A stretch of 64,000 bases of DNA from Microvirga sp. SRT01 (lineage in GTDB: Bacteria > Pseudomonadota > Alphaproteobacteria > Sphingomonadales > Sphingomonadaceae), in contig JAGSNX010000002.1 of assembly GCA_018139225.1 (NCBI GenBank), positions 434,001 to 498,000 on the forward strand, given 5' to 3'. A model generated the notes under the pieces. It was not told the origin of the DNA. It did not search any database and saw only the letters and a program-made list of their open reading frames with translations. Each line of letters opens with the position of its first letter. Position 1 is the stretch's first letter. Shown one piece after another: positions 30,277 through 38,175 of this stretch. A program made the translations under genes and the position numbers.

Positions 30277-31094
30277 TGGCGCAGGATCACGCCCCGACGC
30301 TCGCCGCCTCTAACGCACGTCCGACCGAGCCCTGCGGATATTGCGGCGAGGCCCCATGCATCTGCGACCGTGACGATCTGTGTCAGGCCCCCGGATGCCG
30401 CAACGTCACGGACAAAGGCATATGTTCGTCATGCGACCAGTGGGTAACGGATCAGACTACCGCACGCCCGACCGAGCGCGGGGCGGTTGAGGATCAGGCA
30501 GACGGCGAAGAACGCAACTCGCTATTTCCGAGCGAACGGTGCGGGACAGGCATCGACGGATCGCGGAGTGTCTACGCCCGCAACGCAGATGGCTCATGGC
30601 CTTGCTTGCCGACGCGCGTTGAACCCGCGCGCCCCACCGAGCAGGTGCCACCCGACCGCTCTCAAGACGACCGGGTGACGCCACCTGATTGTGCGACGGC
30701 CGCGTATATTCCAATGATATCTGGGGCGGACACTGCCGCCATGTTCGCCCGCGTCCGCGCGAACGCCGAGAAGGCCTGCTTTGAAGCCGGCGACCTGTTC
30801 GAGATCATGCAGGTGATCGCGATGGCAGAGCGGGTTGCGGCTGTCGGGCTGGAAGACGTTCTTACCCGGCACGCTGTCCAATTCCCCCTGAGGGTGCTCT
30901 GTGATGGGGACATCGAGGACGCCGCAGGCATCGCCGTCCTCCAGGTCGACCCCAACTGCGAACGAGATGACGATCAGGTCACCGAGATCACCGATGTGGT
31001 GGTAGCGGCGCTGAACGCCTGTGCAGGGTTCGGGCCGCTCCCGATCGCGGCCGACATCATACCCGAAAGCACGAACGCGACGCCTGCGAAGTGA
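30276..31094 (+). CDS. Cys-rich phage protein with RPTE repeats
   Basis: A 272-aa protein from ATG 30276, which overlaps the previous stop by one base. Residues about 20-55 contain ten cysteines, counting PCGYCGEAPCICDRDDLC and CRNVTDKGICSSCD, and look like one or two small zinc-binding units. ARPTE occurs three times (near residues 15, 64 and 120) as spacers in a disordered stretch. From residue 150 on it is a folded helical domain (ADTAAMFARVRANAEKACFEAGDLFEIMQVIAMAERVAAVG). It precedes the PAPS-reductase-like gene with a four-base overlap. Confidence 0.68.
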   Translation: MAQDHAPTLAASNARPTEPCGYCGEAPCICDRDDLCQAPGCRNVTDKGICSSCDQWVTDQTTARPTERGAVEDQADGEERNSLFPSERCGTGIDGSRSVYARNADGSWPCLPTRVEPARPTEQVPPDRSQDDRVTPPDCATAAYIPMISGADTAAMFARVRANAEKACFEAGDLFEIMQVIAMAERVAAVGLEDVLTRHAVQFPLRVLCDGDIEDAAGIAVLQVDPNCERDDDQVTEITDVVVAALNACAGFGPLPIAADIIPESTNATPAK

Positions 31095-32239
31095 CCGTGC
31101 AGTACCGCCAAGCCGACTTCTTCAGCCAGTCGGTCGATCCATTCGCGATCCAATCCACGCCGATGATCGACGAGGCAGTGCGGAACGGCGCGCGCGTCGT
31201 GTTCAACCTGTCCGGCGGCAAAGATTGCGGCGCGATCTCTGCCCTCACGATGCGGTTGCTAGACAAGATGGGACATTCGCGGGAACGCCGCATTGCTATC
31301 CATGCTGACCTTGGCCGTGCTGAGTGGCGATCAACACCTGCCCAGGTTGAGCAGCAAGCCTTGGCTCTCGGATTACAGCTGGTCGTCGTGCGCGCGGCAT
31401 CGGGTGATCTGGTCGATCGGTTCGAGAACCGGTGGGAACGAGGCCTCGGCCAGTACATCGATCTCAGTCTCTACAATCTGCGCGGCCCGTGGTCTTCGCC
31501 CAGCCTGAAGTTCTGCCAGTCGGAGAAGAAGATTCAGGTCATGGGTCCGCACCTTGCGCGGACCTTCAAGGGCGAGACGATCATCAACGTCGTCGGCATC
31601 CGCCGAGAGGAAAGCACCGGCAGGAAGAACACGGAAGTCGCGAAGCTGGATACCCGCTTTGCGGAACCCGGCAACCGAGCCGGCACCACTATGATGCTCT
31701 GGCATCCCGGCGTCGATCTGCTCGTGGATGCGGTGTTTGCCGCTAACGTCCAGCACGGCATTCCGCTCGCCGAGAGCTACCAGCTGGGCGCGTCCCGCCA
31801 TAGCTGCGCGTTCTGCATCATGGCCTCCGCCAACGATCTCGCCGTCGCGGCGAACGCGCCGGGTAACCTCTGGCTGTACCGTCACTACGTGTCGATGGAG
31901 GCGAAGACGACGTTCTCTTTCCAGCATGTGCGCTGGCTTGGTGACGTTGCCCCAGACCTGCTTACTCCGGGCCTCGCTGCCGATCTGGCAAGAGCCAAGC
32001 ACCTCGCCGCCGAGCGTCGCGCCGTAGAGGCGCAGATGCCCGCTCGGCACCGGTACGTGAAAGGATGGCCGCTTCATGTGCCCACGTATGACGAGGCACA
32101 GATCATCTGCGACGCTCGTCACACGATCCTACGACAGCATGGGGCAACCAGTCCGTATGACAGCCCCAGCCTGATCATCGACCGGATTGCTGGCCTGAAA
32201 GCGACCGGCGAGGCGAAGCGCGCGAGACTGGCGGCATGA
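31091..32239 (+). CDS. PAPS-reductase-like PP-loop ATP pyrophosphatase, phage-encoded
   Basis: A 382-aa protein of the adenine-nucleotide alpha-hydrolase / PAPS reductase superfamily. The PP-loop is NLSGGKDCGAIS (SGGKDC at 41-46, with Cys where Ser is usual). GIRREEST (about 169-176) matches the G-x-R-x2-E-S motif. Cys142 (LKFCQSEKK) sits in the place of the 'CT..lK' motif, and Cys239-x2-Cys242 (HSCAFCI) could bind metal or an Fe-S cluster with it. Such proteins transfer sulfur or modify nucleotides, and the DndC family is one example. The substrate here is unknown. GTGA overlap at 31091-31094. Confidence 0.85.
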   Translation: MTVQYRQADFFSQSVDPFAIQSTPMIDEAVRNGARVVFNLSGGKDCGAISALTMRLLDKMGHSRERRIAIHADLGRAEWRSTPAQVEQQALALGLQLVVVRAASGDLVDRFENRWERGLGQYIDLSLYNLRGPWSSPSLKFCQSEKKIQVMGPHLARTFKGETIINVVGIRREESTGRKNTEVAKLDTRFAEPGNRAGTTMMLWHPGVDLLVDAVFAANVQHGIPLAESYQLGASRHSCAFCIMASANDLAVAANAPGNLWLYRHYVSMEAKTTFSFQHVRWLGDVAPDLLTPGLAADLARAKHLAAERRAVEAQMPARHRYVKGWPLHVPTYDEAQIICDARHTILRQHGATSPYDSPSLIIDRIAGLKATGEAKRARLAA

Positions 32240-32769
32240 ACCGGCCGCGTTTCGCGGACGCCACGCACGAGCTGGCGATCGTCGCCCGCGATCTGCGCGA
32301 CAGCCGCGCGGCCGGCGACCCCAAGATGGTCGCGGATGGCAAGCTGACCCCGGCGCAGGCTGGGGACCGGCTGCGCATCGCCGACGCCGTCGCGGCTGAC
32401 TGGACAGCCTACGCCGCCATGCAGCTGCCGTCCGGCGCCGGTGCCACTCAGGCCGAGAAGCGGGACATGCTGGCTGGCGCGCTAAAGGTCATCACCACCC
32501 GCCGCGATCGCGCGCATGCCGCCATGCTCGCCGAGGGCGCATGGATGGGGCAGCTGGCGATCGGCGCGCTTTGGCAGCTGGTCGACGCGCACTTGCCGCA
32601 GACCGGCAGGATCGAGCCGTACCTGCACTGGGAGAGCTACGCGGCTGCCGTCGAGGCGCTGCTGTGGTGGCAGGACCGCACCGAACAGGCCAGCAAGCGC
32701 TGGTCCGTCGAGGGCACGCTGTGGATGCGCGAGCAGCTGGCAGCGGGGCAGGGGAGGCTGGCCGCGTGA
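32236..32769 (+). CDS. Phage hypothetical protein (177 aa)
   Basis: A 177-aa helical protein. THELAIVARDLRDSRAAGDPKMVADGKLTPAQAGDRLRIADAVAADW is followed by a Trp-rich end (HWESYAAAVEALLWWQDRTEQASKRWSVEGTLWMREQL). It is coupled by ATGA to the PAPS-reductase-like gene and by GTGA to a 56-codon gene. No domain is recognised; the tight coupling suggests it works with the PP-loop protein. Confidence 0.72.
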   Translation: MNRPRFADATHELAIVARDLRDSRAAGDPKMVADGKLTPAQAGDRLRIADAVAADWTAYAAMQLPSGAGATQAEKRDMLAGALKVITTRRDRAHAAMLAEGAWMGQLAIGALWQLVDAHLPQTGRIEPYLHWESYAAAVEALLWWQDRTEQASKRWSVEGTLWMREQLAAGQGRLAA

Positions 32770-32936
32770 AGCACGAGCGGATAACAGCCGCTTGCGGGCC
32801 ACCGGCGAACGGCGCGTCGCCGGCCGAGTTCATTGAGCTTGCCCGCGCCCTTGCGCGCGTAGCGGTCACGCGGGACATTGCCGCAGCCCGAAAGGATCGA
32901 ATCGGTGCGGACCCTTCTATACGCCCGCTACAGTAG
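32766..32936 (+). CDS. Small phage protein overlapping the integrase (56 aa)
   Basis: A GTG start (32766) shares bases with the preceding TGA. The frame runs 56 codons and ends at TAG 32934-32936, overlapping the integrase by 32 bases. GASPAEFIELARALARVAVTRDIAAARKDRI is a helical stretch. The overlap at both ends and the GTGA junction, as in the rest of the operon, support it. Its end could simply couple translation to the integrase. Confidence 0.6.
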   Translation: MKHERITAACGPPANGASPAEFIELARALARVAVTRDIAAARKDRIGADPSIRPLQ

Positions 32937-34491
32937 CCAGCTTCAGAACGCCCGCTCGATCGAGGATCAGATGCGGCTACTGCGCGATCGAGCCGATCGC
33001 GAGGGCTGGACGATCGTCGATGTCTTCACCGACTATGCGATCAGCGGTGCAGCCGGCTTTGGTCCGGAGCAACGCCCCGGCCTGAACGCCTTGCTGGAGC
33101 GGGTGGAAGCTGGCGGTGTCGATCAGGTGTTCACCGAGTCGACCGATCGCATCGCCCGCCATCAGGGCGACGCCTTCACGATCCGCGAGCGCCTGCGGTT
33201 CGCCGGCTGCCGACTGTTCACCCTGCTCGATGGCGAAGTCGACGAGATCACCGGCACCATTAAAGGGCTGATGGATGCCCGCATGCGCACCGACCTGGGC
33301 GCACGCATCCGGCGCGGCGCGAGGGGAACCGTCTCGGAAGGTCGGGCCGCTGGCGGGCTGGCCTATGGCTACCGCCGTGCCAACCGGCTGGACGAGAAAG
33401 GCGAGCTGATCCGCGGCCTCCGCGAGATCGATGCCGATGAGGCCGAGATCGTCCTGCGGTGCTTCCGCGAGTTTGCCGCTGGACGCAGCGCGATCAAGAT
33501 CGGGCAGGGGCTGAACGAAGATGGCGTCGTCGCCCCTCGCAAGAACTTCTGGCGCGCGAGCACCCTGATCGGGCAGCCGAAGCTGCAAACCGGCATCCTG
33601 CGCAATCCGATCTACATTGGCCAGATCGCCTATGGTCGGACGCAGTACGTGCAGTCGCCGAAGACGAGGCGGCTGGTCGTGAGGCCAGGGCAGGAGGGGA
33701 TTACGATCGGACGCGCCGATCACCTGCGGATCGTCAGCGACGAGCTATGGCAGGCGGTGCAGGAGCGGCTGGCAGTGGCATCGGAAGACAAGCCGCATCG
33801 CCAGCGCCGCCCCAAGCATGTCCTGTCAGGACTTGGGGTGTGCGGCGTCTGCGGCGGTAACTGGATTATCACGGGCAACAACGGCGCTTACGGTTCGAAG
33901 GTATGGGGCTGCGCCCGTGCGGTCGACCGGGCGTGCACGAACCGCCGGCAGATCACGCAGCATCGATATGAGGCGAGGGTGTTGGCCGACCTGAAGGGCC
34001 AGATGCTTGCACCTGACGTGGTCGCGGCGTTCGTCCGCGAATACCATCTGGAGCATGCTCGCCAGTCGAGGGAGCTTTCACGGGGCCGGGACAAGATCGA
34101 GCGATTGCTGGCGGAGGCGGACCGGAAGCGTGATCGTCTGGTCGCGGCGGTCGCCGAAGGCGGTTCCAGCTTTCCCGAGATCAAGGCGTCGCTGACAGCT
34201 GCGCGCGACGAACACGAGCGCCTGCGCCGAGAACTCGCGTCGATGGATGCCCTGCCCGTGCTGGCGTTTCATCCCGGCCTTGCCGACACGTACCGCCGCG
34301 AGATCGAGGAACTGGAGCAGCTGCTCAGCCAGCCGGCCGCGCATCTGGAAGCCATTCCGCAGATCAGGAACTTGATCGAGCGAATCGAACTCGTGCCGGC
34401 AGAAGGCAAGCTGCGCGGCGTCGATCTGCGAGTGATCAGACGGATTGATCACGTGCTCGAAATCGCCACACGATCCCGCGCTGCCGGATAA
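32905..34491 (+). CDS. Large serine recombinase (phage integrase)
   Basis: A 528-aa protein. GTG 32905 was chosen because AAAGGA lies 8-13 bases before it; a TTG at 32878 is the alternative. The resolvase domain (1-150) has nucleophile Ser10 in YARYSSQLQNARSIEDQ. The recombinase domain follows (GGLAYGYRRANRLDE, IGQGLNEDGVVAPRKNFW). The zinc ribbon is CGVCGG...WGCARAVDRACTNRR (about 315-355). A long coiled coil (about 385-450) and a C-terminal helix region complete it. It integrates and, with a directionality factor, excises the prophage. It ends the operon just before the attR region. Confidence 0.95.
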   Translation: MRTLLYARYSSQLQNARSIEDQMRLLRDRADREGWTIVDVFTDYAISGAAGFGPEQRPGLNALLERVEAGGVDQVFTESTDRIARHQGDAFTIRERLRFAGCRLFTLLDGEVDEITGTIKGLMDARMRTDLGARIRRGARGTVSEGRAAGGLAYGYRRANRLDEKGELIRGLREIDADEAEIVLRCFREFAAGRSAIKIGQGLNEDGVVAPRKNFWRASTLIGQPKLQTGILRNPIYIGQIAYGRTQYVQSPKTRRLVVRPGQEGITIGRADHLRIVSDELWQAVQERLAVASEDKPHRQRRPKHVLSGLGVCGVCGGNWIITGNNGAYGSKVWGCARAVDRACTNRRQITQHRYEARVLADLKGQMLAPDVVAAFVREYHLEHARQSRELSRGRDKIERLLAEADRKRDRLVAAVAEGGSSFPEIKASLTAARDEHERLRRELASMDALPVLAFHPGLADTYRREIEELEQLLSQPAAHLEAIPQIRNLIERIELVPAEGKLRGVDLRVIRRIDHVLEIATRSRAAG

Positions 34492-34506
34492 GCTCCGGTA
34501 GATGAC

Positions 34507-34550
34507 CAGCGGCCTCGGCATCCAACAGGCTGCCGAGGCCGCTGTCGTTT
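34507..34550 (+). terminator. Intrinsic terminator after integrase
   Basis: CAGCGGCCTCGGCA (34507-34520) pairs perfectly with TGCCGAGGCCGCTG (34531-34544), a 14-bp stem with a ten-base loop, followed by TCGTTT. It lies 15 bases after the integrase stop. The long perfect stem would work from either side and insulates the prophage from host transcription. Confidence 0.85.
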
Positions 34551-34600
34551 GGGGCTGACCGCGCGCCTCCGATTTATTGCGGTAATGTCCAGTTCGTTGA
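34551..34600. other. attR region (prophage/host junction)
   Basis: Phage DNA ends after the integrase terminator. From about 34,590 the + frame reads QFVESHLKGLVVRAALGAGLPLAGTGCAIR, aligned by eye with the NfrB motif 'EFAEsHlKdLVVR'; just upstream (YCGNV) it no longer fits. The crossover dinucleotide therefore probably lies within 34,580-34,600. The matching left site is outside the window, so the core cannot be read by comparison. Confidence 0.65.
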
Positions 34601-35354
34601 GTCGCACCTGAAGGGCTTGGTCGTTCGCGCGGCGCTAGGGGCCGGCCTGCCGCTCGCCGGCACCGGCTGCGCGATCCGGCCGGACCTGCTCGCGCGGCTC
34701 GCGGCGCGACGCGGCGGCGATCCGTTCGATCCGGCGTGTATGGTCGAGGACTATGAGCTCGGCCTCGCCATCGCGCGGCTCGGCGAAAGTGGCATCTTCG
34801 CTCGCGTGGGGGATGGGGAGGGCAGCGTCGTCGCGGTACGATCCTACTTCCCCGACACGTTGACGGCAGCCGTCCGGCAAAAGGCGCGGTGGATGTGCGG
34901 CATCGCGCTATCGGGCTGGGACCGCACCGGGTGGAGCCGCGCCGGCGCCCTCGCCGATCACTGGATGCGGATGAAGGATCGCAGCGCCCCGCTGGCGGTG
35001 TTGGTGCTCGCCGCTTCCTATCTGGCGCTGGTGCTCTGGGCGGCTGCCGCGTTGGTGCATTGGGCGCACGGTATTCCGGTGCCGGCGACCGGCGACGTGC
35101 TTGATGAACTGCTCACGATCAACGCGGGCCTGCTCGGCTGGCGCTGCCTGATGCGTACGGTCCTGACCGCGCGCGCCTATGGCTGGCGCGAAAGCCTGTG
35201 GTCCGTACCGCGCCTGATCGTCGGCAATGTCGTGGCGATACGCGCGGCACGGCGCGCGCTCGGCCGGTATCTGCTGACGCTGCGTGGTGTGCGACCGACG
35301 TGGGACAAGACGGTTCACGCCTTCCCCGAAACGGACGCGCCGGAGCGGTCATGA
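34593..35354 (+). pseudogene. 3' fragment of NfrB-like membrane glycosyltransferase, split by the prophage
   Basis: The frame is open from the attR region and starts without a proper initiation codon; a TTG at 34617 is only nominal. The remaining ~250 residues cover the last part of the GT2 domain (VEDYELGLAIARLGE, then the QKARW of the Q/RxxRW motif). Two or three membrane helices follow (APLAVLVLAASYLALVLWAAAAL, LLTINAGLLGWRCLM), then a C-terminal GVRPTWDKTVHAFP. The N-terminal catalytic part is expected left of the prophage. In E. coli the NfrA/NfrB pair makes a surface exopolysaccharide used by phage N4. Excision would restore the gene. Confidence 0.85.
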
Positions 35355-36343
35355 CCGGACGACCCTTGCGGTTCCTCGGCGCAGTCCTGCTGGTGTGGGT
35401 CACCATCAGGTTGGTCGCCTGGTGGCCGGAGGGCTCATCGCCGACTCCGATCCTCGCGGAGAGGACTGGTCCGCCAGCCGAAATGACCTCGTTTCTACCG
35501 TTGCGATTCACGGCGCTCGACCGTGTGATCCGTGCGCCACATCCGACCCGACGTGCGCTGGATCGATCGCTGCGAGCTGTGGACCCGTCGTCTGTCACCA
35601 AGATCGACACGATCGCCATTCCCGTCGAGGCACCGCCGCCGACACCGGTCGAGTGGTCGGCAGTGGTGTCGGAGGGCGAAGTAAGACCGGCCGCGCCGAT
35701 CATCGCATCCCCGCACCTCCCACCGCCGACACATTCACCCGACCGCCTAGCTCTCGGCATCTGGGGTATCGCGCGCGGCGGGCGCAGCGATACGCTGGCC
35801 ACCGGCCAACTCGGCGCATCGCAGGTCGGTGCGCGTGCGACCTACATCATCGCTGACTCCGCCCGCATCGCACTCGCCGCGCGGATCAGCGCTCCCCTGC
35901 GCGGCCGCGGGCGAGAAGCCGCTTTCGGCATCGACTGGCAACCCACCGCTGCCCCGATTCACGTGATCGCCGAACAGCGCCTGCCGCTCGACGGCGGCGA
36001 TGCGCGACCGGCCGCCTTTGTGACCGCCGGCCTCGACCGCGCCGTTTTTGGTCCCCGATTTCGGATCGAAGGCTATGGGCAGGCTGGCGGCGTCCTCGGC
36101 CGCGGCCTGTTCGTGGATGCTGCTGCGCGCGTGACGACGCCGGTCGCCCGGCTGCACCTCGGTCTCGGCAGCTGGGCCGGTGCGCAGCGAGGCGCGAGCC
36201 GCATCGACATCGGCCCGACCGCGGCGCTGGTGCTGCCCATCGAGGGTCGCGGCGTACGGCTGACGCTCGACTGGCGGCACCGGATCGCGGGCGACGCTCG
36301 TCCGGGGCCCGGCCCGGCGCTGTCGATCGGTGGCGACTTCTGA
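35351..36343 (+). CDS. Membrane-anchored NfrA C-terminal-like protein
   Basis: A 330-aa protein from ATG 35351, overlapping the glycosyltransferase stop by four bases (ATGA). One N-terminal helix (LRFLGAVLLVWVTIRLVAW) is followed by a Pro-rich linker to residue about 125. A ~200-residue beta-rich domain then resembles the C-terminal NfrA domain of N4 adsorption protein A (GARATYIIADSARIALAARISAPL, AFVTAGLDRAVFGPRFRIEGYGQ). It probably works with the glycosyltransferase in polysaccharide export and depends on upstream expression that the prophage interrupts. Confidence 0.7.
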   Translation: MTGRPLRFLGAVLLVWVTIRLVAWWPEGSSPTPILAERTGPPAEMTSFLPLRFTALDRVIRAPHPTRRALDRSLRAVDPSSVTKIDTIAIPVEAPPPTPVEWSAVVSEGEVRPAAPIIASPHLPPPTHSPDRLALGIWGIARGGRSDTLATGQLGASQVGARATYIIADSARIALAARISAPLRGRGREAAFGIDWQPTAAPIHVIAEQRLPLDGGDARPAAFVTAGLDRAVFGPRFRIEGYGQAGGVLGRGLFVDAAARVTTPVARLHLGLGSWAGAQRGASRIDIGPTAALVLPIEGRGVRLTLDWRHRIAGDARPGPGPALSIGGDF

Positions 36344-36368
36344 GCGTCGAAACGCTACGGCAGCGGCC

Positions 36369-37283
36369 GTGGACCTGTACCTGCCCGTCGCGAACCTGTC
36401 GGTGAATGCCCTCGTGATGATCCTGCTCGGCGGCGGGGTCGGCCTGCTGTCGGGCATGTTCGGTGTCGGTGGCGGCTTCCTGACGACGCCTTTGCTGATC
36501 GTCTACGGCATCCCGCCGACGGTGGCCGCCGCCTCGTCCGCCAGCCAGGTGACCGGCGCGAGCGTATCGGGCGTGTTCGCGCACGTCCGCCGCGGCGGCG
36601 TCGATTTCAAGATGGGCGGCGTCCTGGTCGGTGGCGGCGTCCTCGGCACGATGGCGGGTGCGTGGCTATTCCGCCGGCTTCAGGAACTTGGACAGATCGA
36701 TACCGTCATCGGCGTCGTCTACGTCATCATGCTGGGTTCGATCGGCGGCCTGATGGCGAAGGAGTCGCTGGTGTCGATCGGCCTGTCCCGTCGTGGCCAA
36801 CCGCCGCGCGCCAAGAAGCGCCGCCACCACCCGCTCGTCGCCAGCCTGCCGTTCCGCACGCGCTTCTATGCGTCGGGCCTCTATATCTCTCCGCTCGCGC
36901 CGCTGATGCTGGGTTTCATGACCGGGGTGTTGACGATCCTGCTCGGGATCGGCGGCGGCTTCATCCTGGTGCCGGCGATGATTTACGTCATTGGCATGGC
37001 GACGGGCGTCGTCGTCGGGACCAGCCTGTTCCAGACGCTGTTCGTCACCGCCGTCGCGACGATGGTCCACGCCACCACGACCAAGGCGGTCGACATCGTC
37101 CTCGCCGGCCTGCTGCTGGTCGGATCGGTGACCGGTGCGCAGATCGGTGCGCGGCTGGCGACGAAGGTGAAGCCCGAATATCTCCGGCTTGCGCTCGCGC
37201 TGATGGTGCTCGGCGTCGGCATCCGCATCCTGCTCGGGCTGGTCTGGCGGCCGGAGGAGATCTTTTCGGTCACGGTCTCGTGA
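36369..37283 (+). CDS. TauE/SafE-family sulfite/anion exporter
   Basis: A 304-aa membrane protein. The start was put at GTG 36369 (DLYLPVANLSVNALV); a GTG at 36330 inside the previous gene is possible. It has about eight hydrophobic segments with two copies of the family signature, GGGVGLLSGMFGVGGGFLTTPLL and GVLTILLGIGGGFILVPAMIYV. A basic loop (RRGQPPRAKKRRHH) joins the halves. It is coupled to the TIGR02186 gene by GTGA, and the two are often adjacent in alphaproteobacteria. Confidence 0.88.
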   Translation: MDLYLPVANLSVNALVMILLGGGVGLLSGMFGVGGGFLTTPLLIVYGIPPTVAAASSASQVTGASVSGVFAHVRRGGVDFKMGGVLVGGGVLGTMAGAWLFRRLQELGQIDTVIGVVYVIMLGSIGGLMAKESLVSIGLSRRGQPPRAKKRRHHPLVASLPFRTRFYASGLYISPLAPLMLGFMTGVLTILLGIGGGFILVPAMIYVIGMATGVVVGTSLFQTLFVTAVATMVHATTTKAVDIVLAGLLLVGSVTGAQIGARLATKVKPEYLRLALALMVLGVGIRILLGLVWRPEEIFSVTVS

Positions 37284-38053
37284 CGCGGCGGGTCGGCACA
37301 CGAATCGCGCTGCTGCTCGCCGCGCCGCTGGCGATGGGGCAGGCCGCGCCGACGCTCGTTCCCGACGTATCGCAGCGCGATATCGAGATCGTCTACAGCT
37401 TCACCGGTGCCGACCTGCTGCTGTTCGGCGCGATCCTCTATCCGGGCGGCCGCATCCCCGATGGCGAGCGCCCCGCGGACATCGTCGTCGTGGTCAAGGG
37501 GCCGACCCAATCGGTGCTAATGCGCGAGAAGGAGAAGGTCGCCGGTATCTGGGTCAACGCGCAATCCGCGCGCTACCGCTCCGCACCTAGCTTCTACGCG
37601 ATCGCCTCGTCGCGACCGATCGGCCAGATCGTCGACGACCGCACCCGCGCGATCTACGAACTCGGGCTCGACAGCCTGCAATTGTCGCCCGTCTCGACCT
37701 CTGCGCCCGACGTGCAGGCGCGCTTCACCCGCGGTCTGGTCGACCTGAAGGCGCGCGCCGGCCTGTATGTGGAGGCACCACGGGCGGTCGAGATCAGCGA
37801 ATCCGTCCTGTACCGCGCCCGCATCACCATTCCCGCCCGCGTGCCCGTGGGGCGGTTCACCGCGGAAACATTCCTGATCCGCGACGGCCGCGTCGTCGCG
37901 GCGGCGGTGCGCGACATCGACATCCGCAAATCAGGTTTCGAGCGCTTCGTCGCCCGCGCCGCCGATCGCGACTCGTGGCTCTATGGTATGGTCGCGGTGT
38001 CGCTGTCCGTATCGCTCGGCTGGCTCGCCGGCTGGGTCGCGCGGCGGCTCTAA
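37280..38053 (+). CDS. TIGR02186 family membrane-anchored protein
   Basis: A 257-aa protein from GTG 37280 that overlaps the exporter stop. A signal peptide (RIALLLAAPLAMGQAAP) is followed by a beta-rich domain with VSQRDIEIVYSFTGADLLLFGAI and VAVVRDIDIRKSGFERFVA-like phrases. One C-terminal helix (SWLYGMVAVSLSVSLGWLAGWVA) closes the protein. This family accompanies TauE/SafE transporters and probably acts at the outer face of the membrane with it; the exact role is not known. Confidence 0.85.
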   Translation: MTRRVGTRIALLLAAPLAMGQAAPTLVPDVSQRDIEIVYSFTGADLLLFGAILYPGGRIPDGERPADIVVVVKGPTQSVLMREKEKVAGIWVNAQSARYRSAPSFYAIASSRPIGQIVDDRTRAIYELGLDSLQLSPVSTSAPDVQARFTRGLVDLKARAGLYVEAPRAVEISESVLYRARITIPARVPVGRFTAETFLIRDGRVVAAAVRDIDIRKSGFERFVARAADRDSWLYGMVAVSLSVSLGWLAGWVARRL

Positions 38054-38175
38054 GCGCAACCCGCTCCGCTACCTCCGGCCGAGGGCGACAGTTACCTCGA
38101 TCCATGTCCGGCATGAACGCGATGGTAACCCGCACGCATGCAGGAACGGCGTGTAAGCAGGGACACCGCCACGAT

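Larger units (their letters stand above)
1..34592. mobile_element. Prophage (temperate siphovirus), right part; left end outside window
   Basis: A complete head, packaging and tail gene set lies on the minus strand. Replication genes, a CI/Cro-type switch and a rightward operon ending in a large serine integrase lie to its right. The right boundary is placed where the integrase terminator gives way to the 3' half of a host glycosyltransferase gene near 34.59 kb. The left boundary is not in the window, because an endolysin gene runs off position 1. Whether the prophage can still be induced cannot be told, but no broken phage gene was seen. Confidence 0.95.

Noticed and set aside
34492..34610. 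tRNA as integration site
   Set aside because: No cloverleaf is present at the junction; the flanking host sequence is a glycosyltransferase coding region and the integrase is a serine recombinase.
34593..35354. Intact glycosyltransferase gene starting at TTG 34617
   Set aside because: The catalytic N-terminal half is missing and the frame continues open upstream into phage DNA, so it is a truncated gene.
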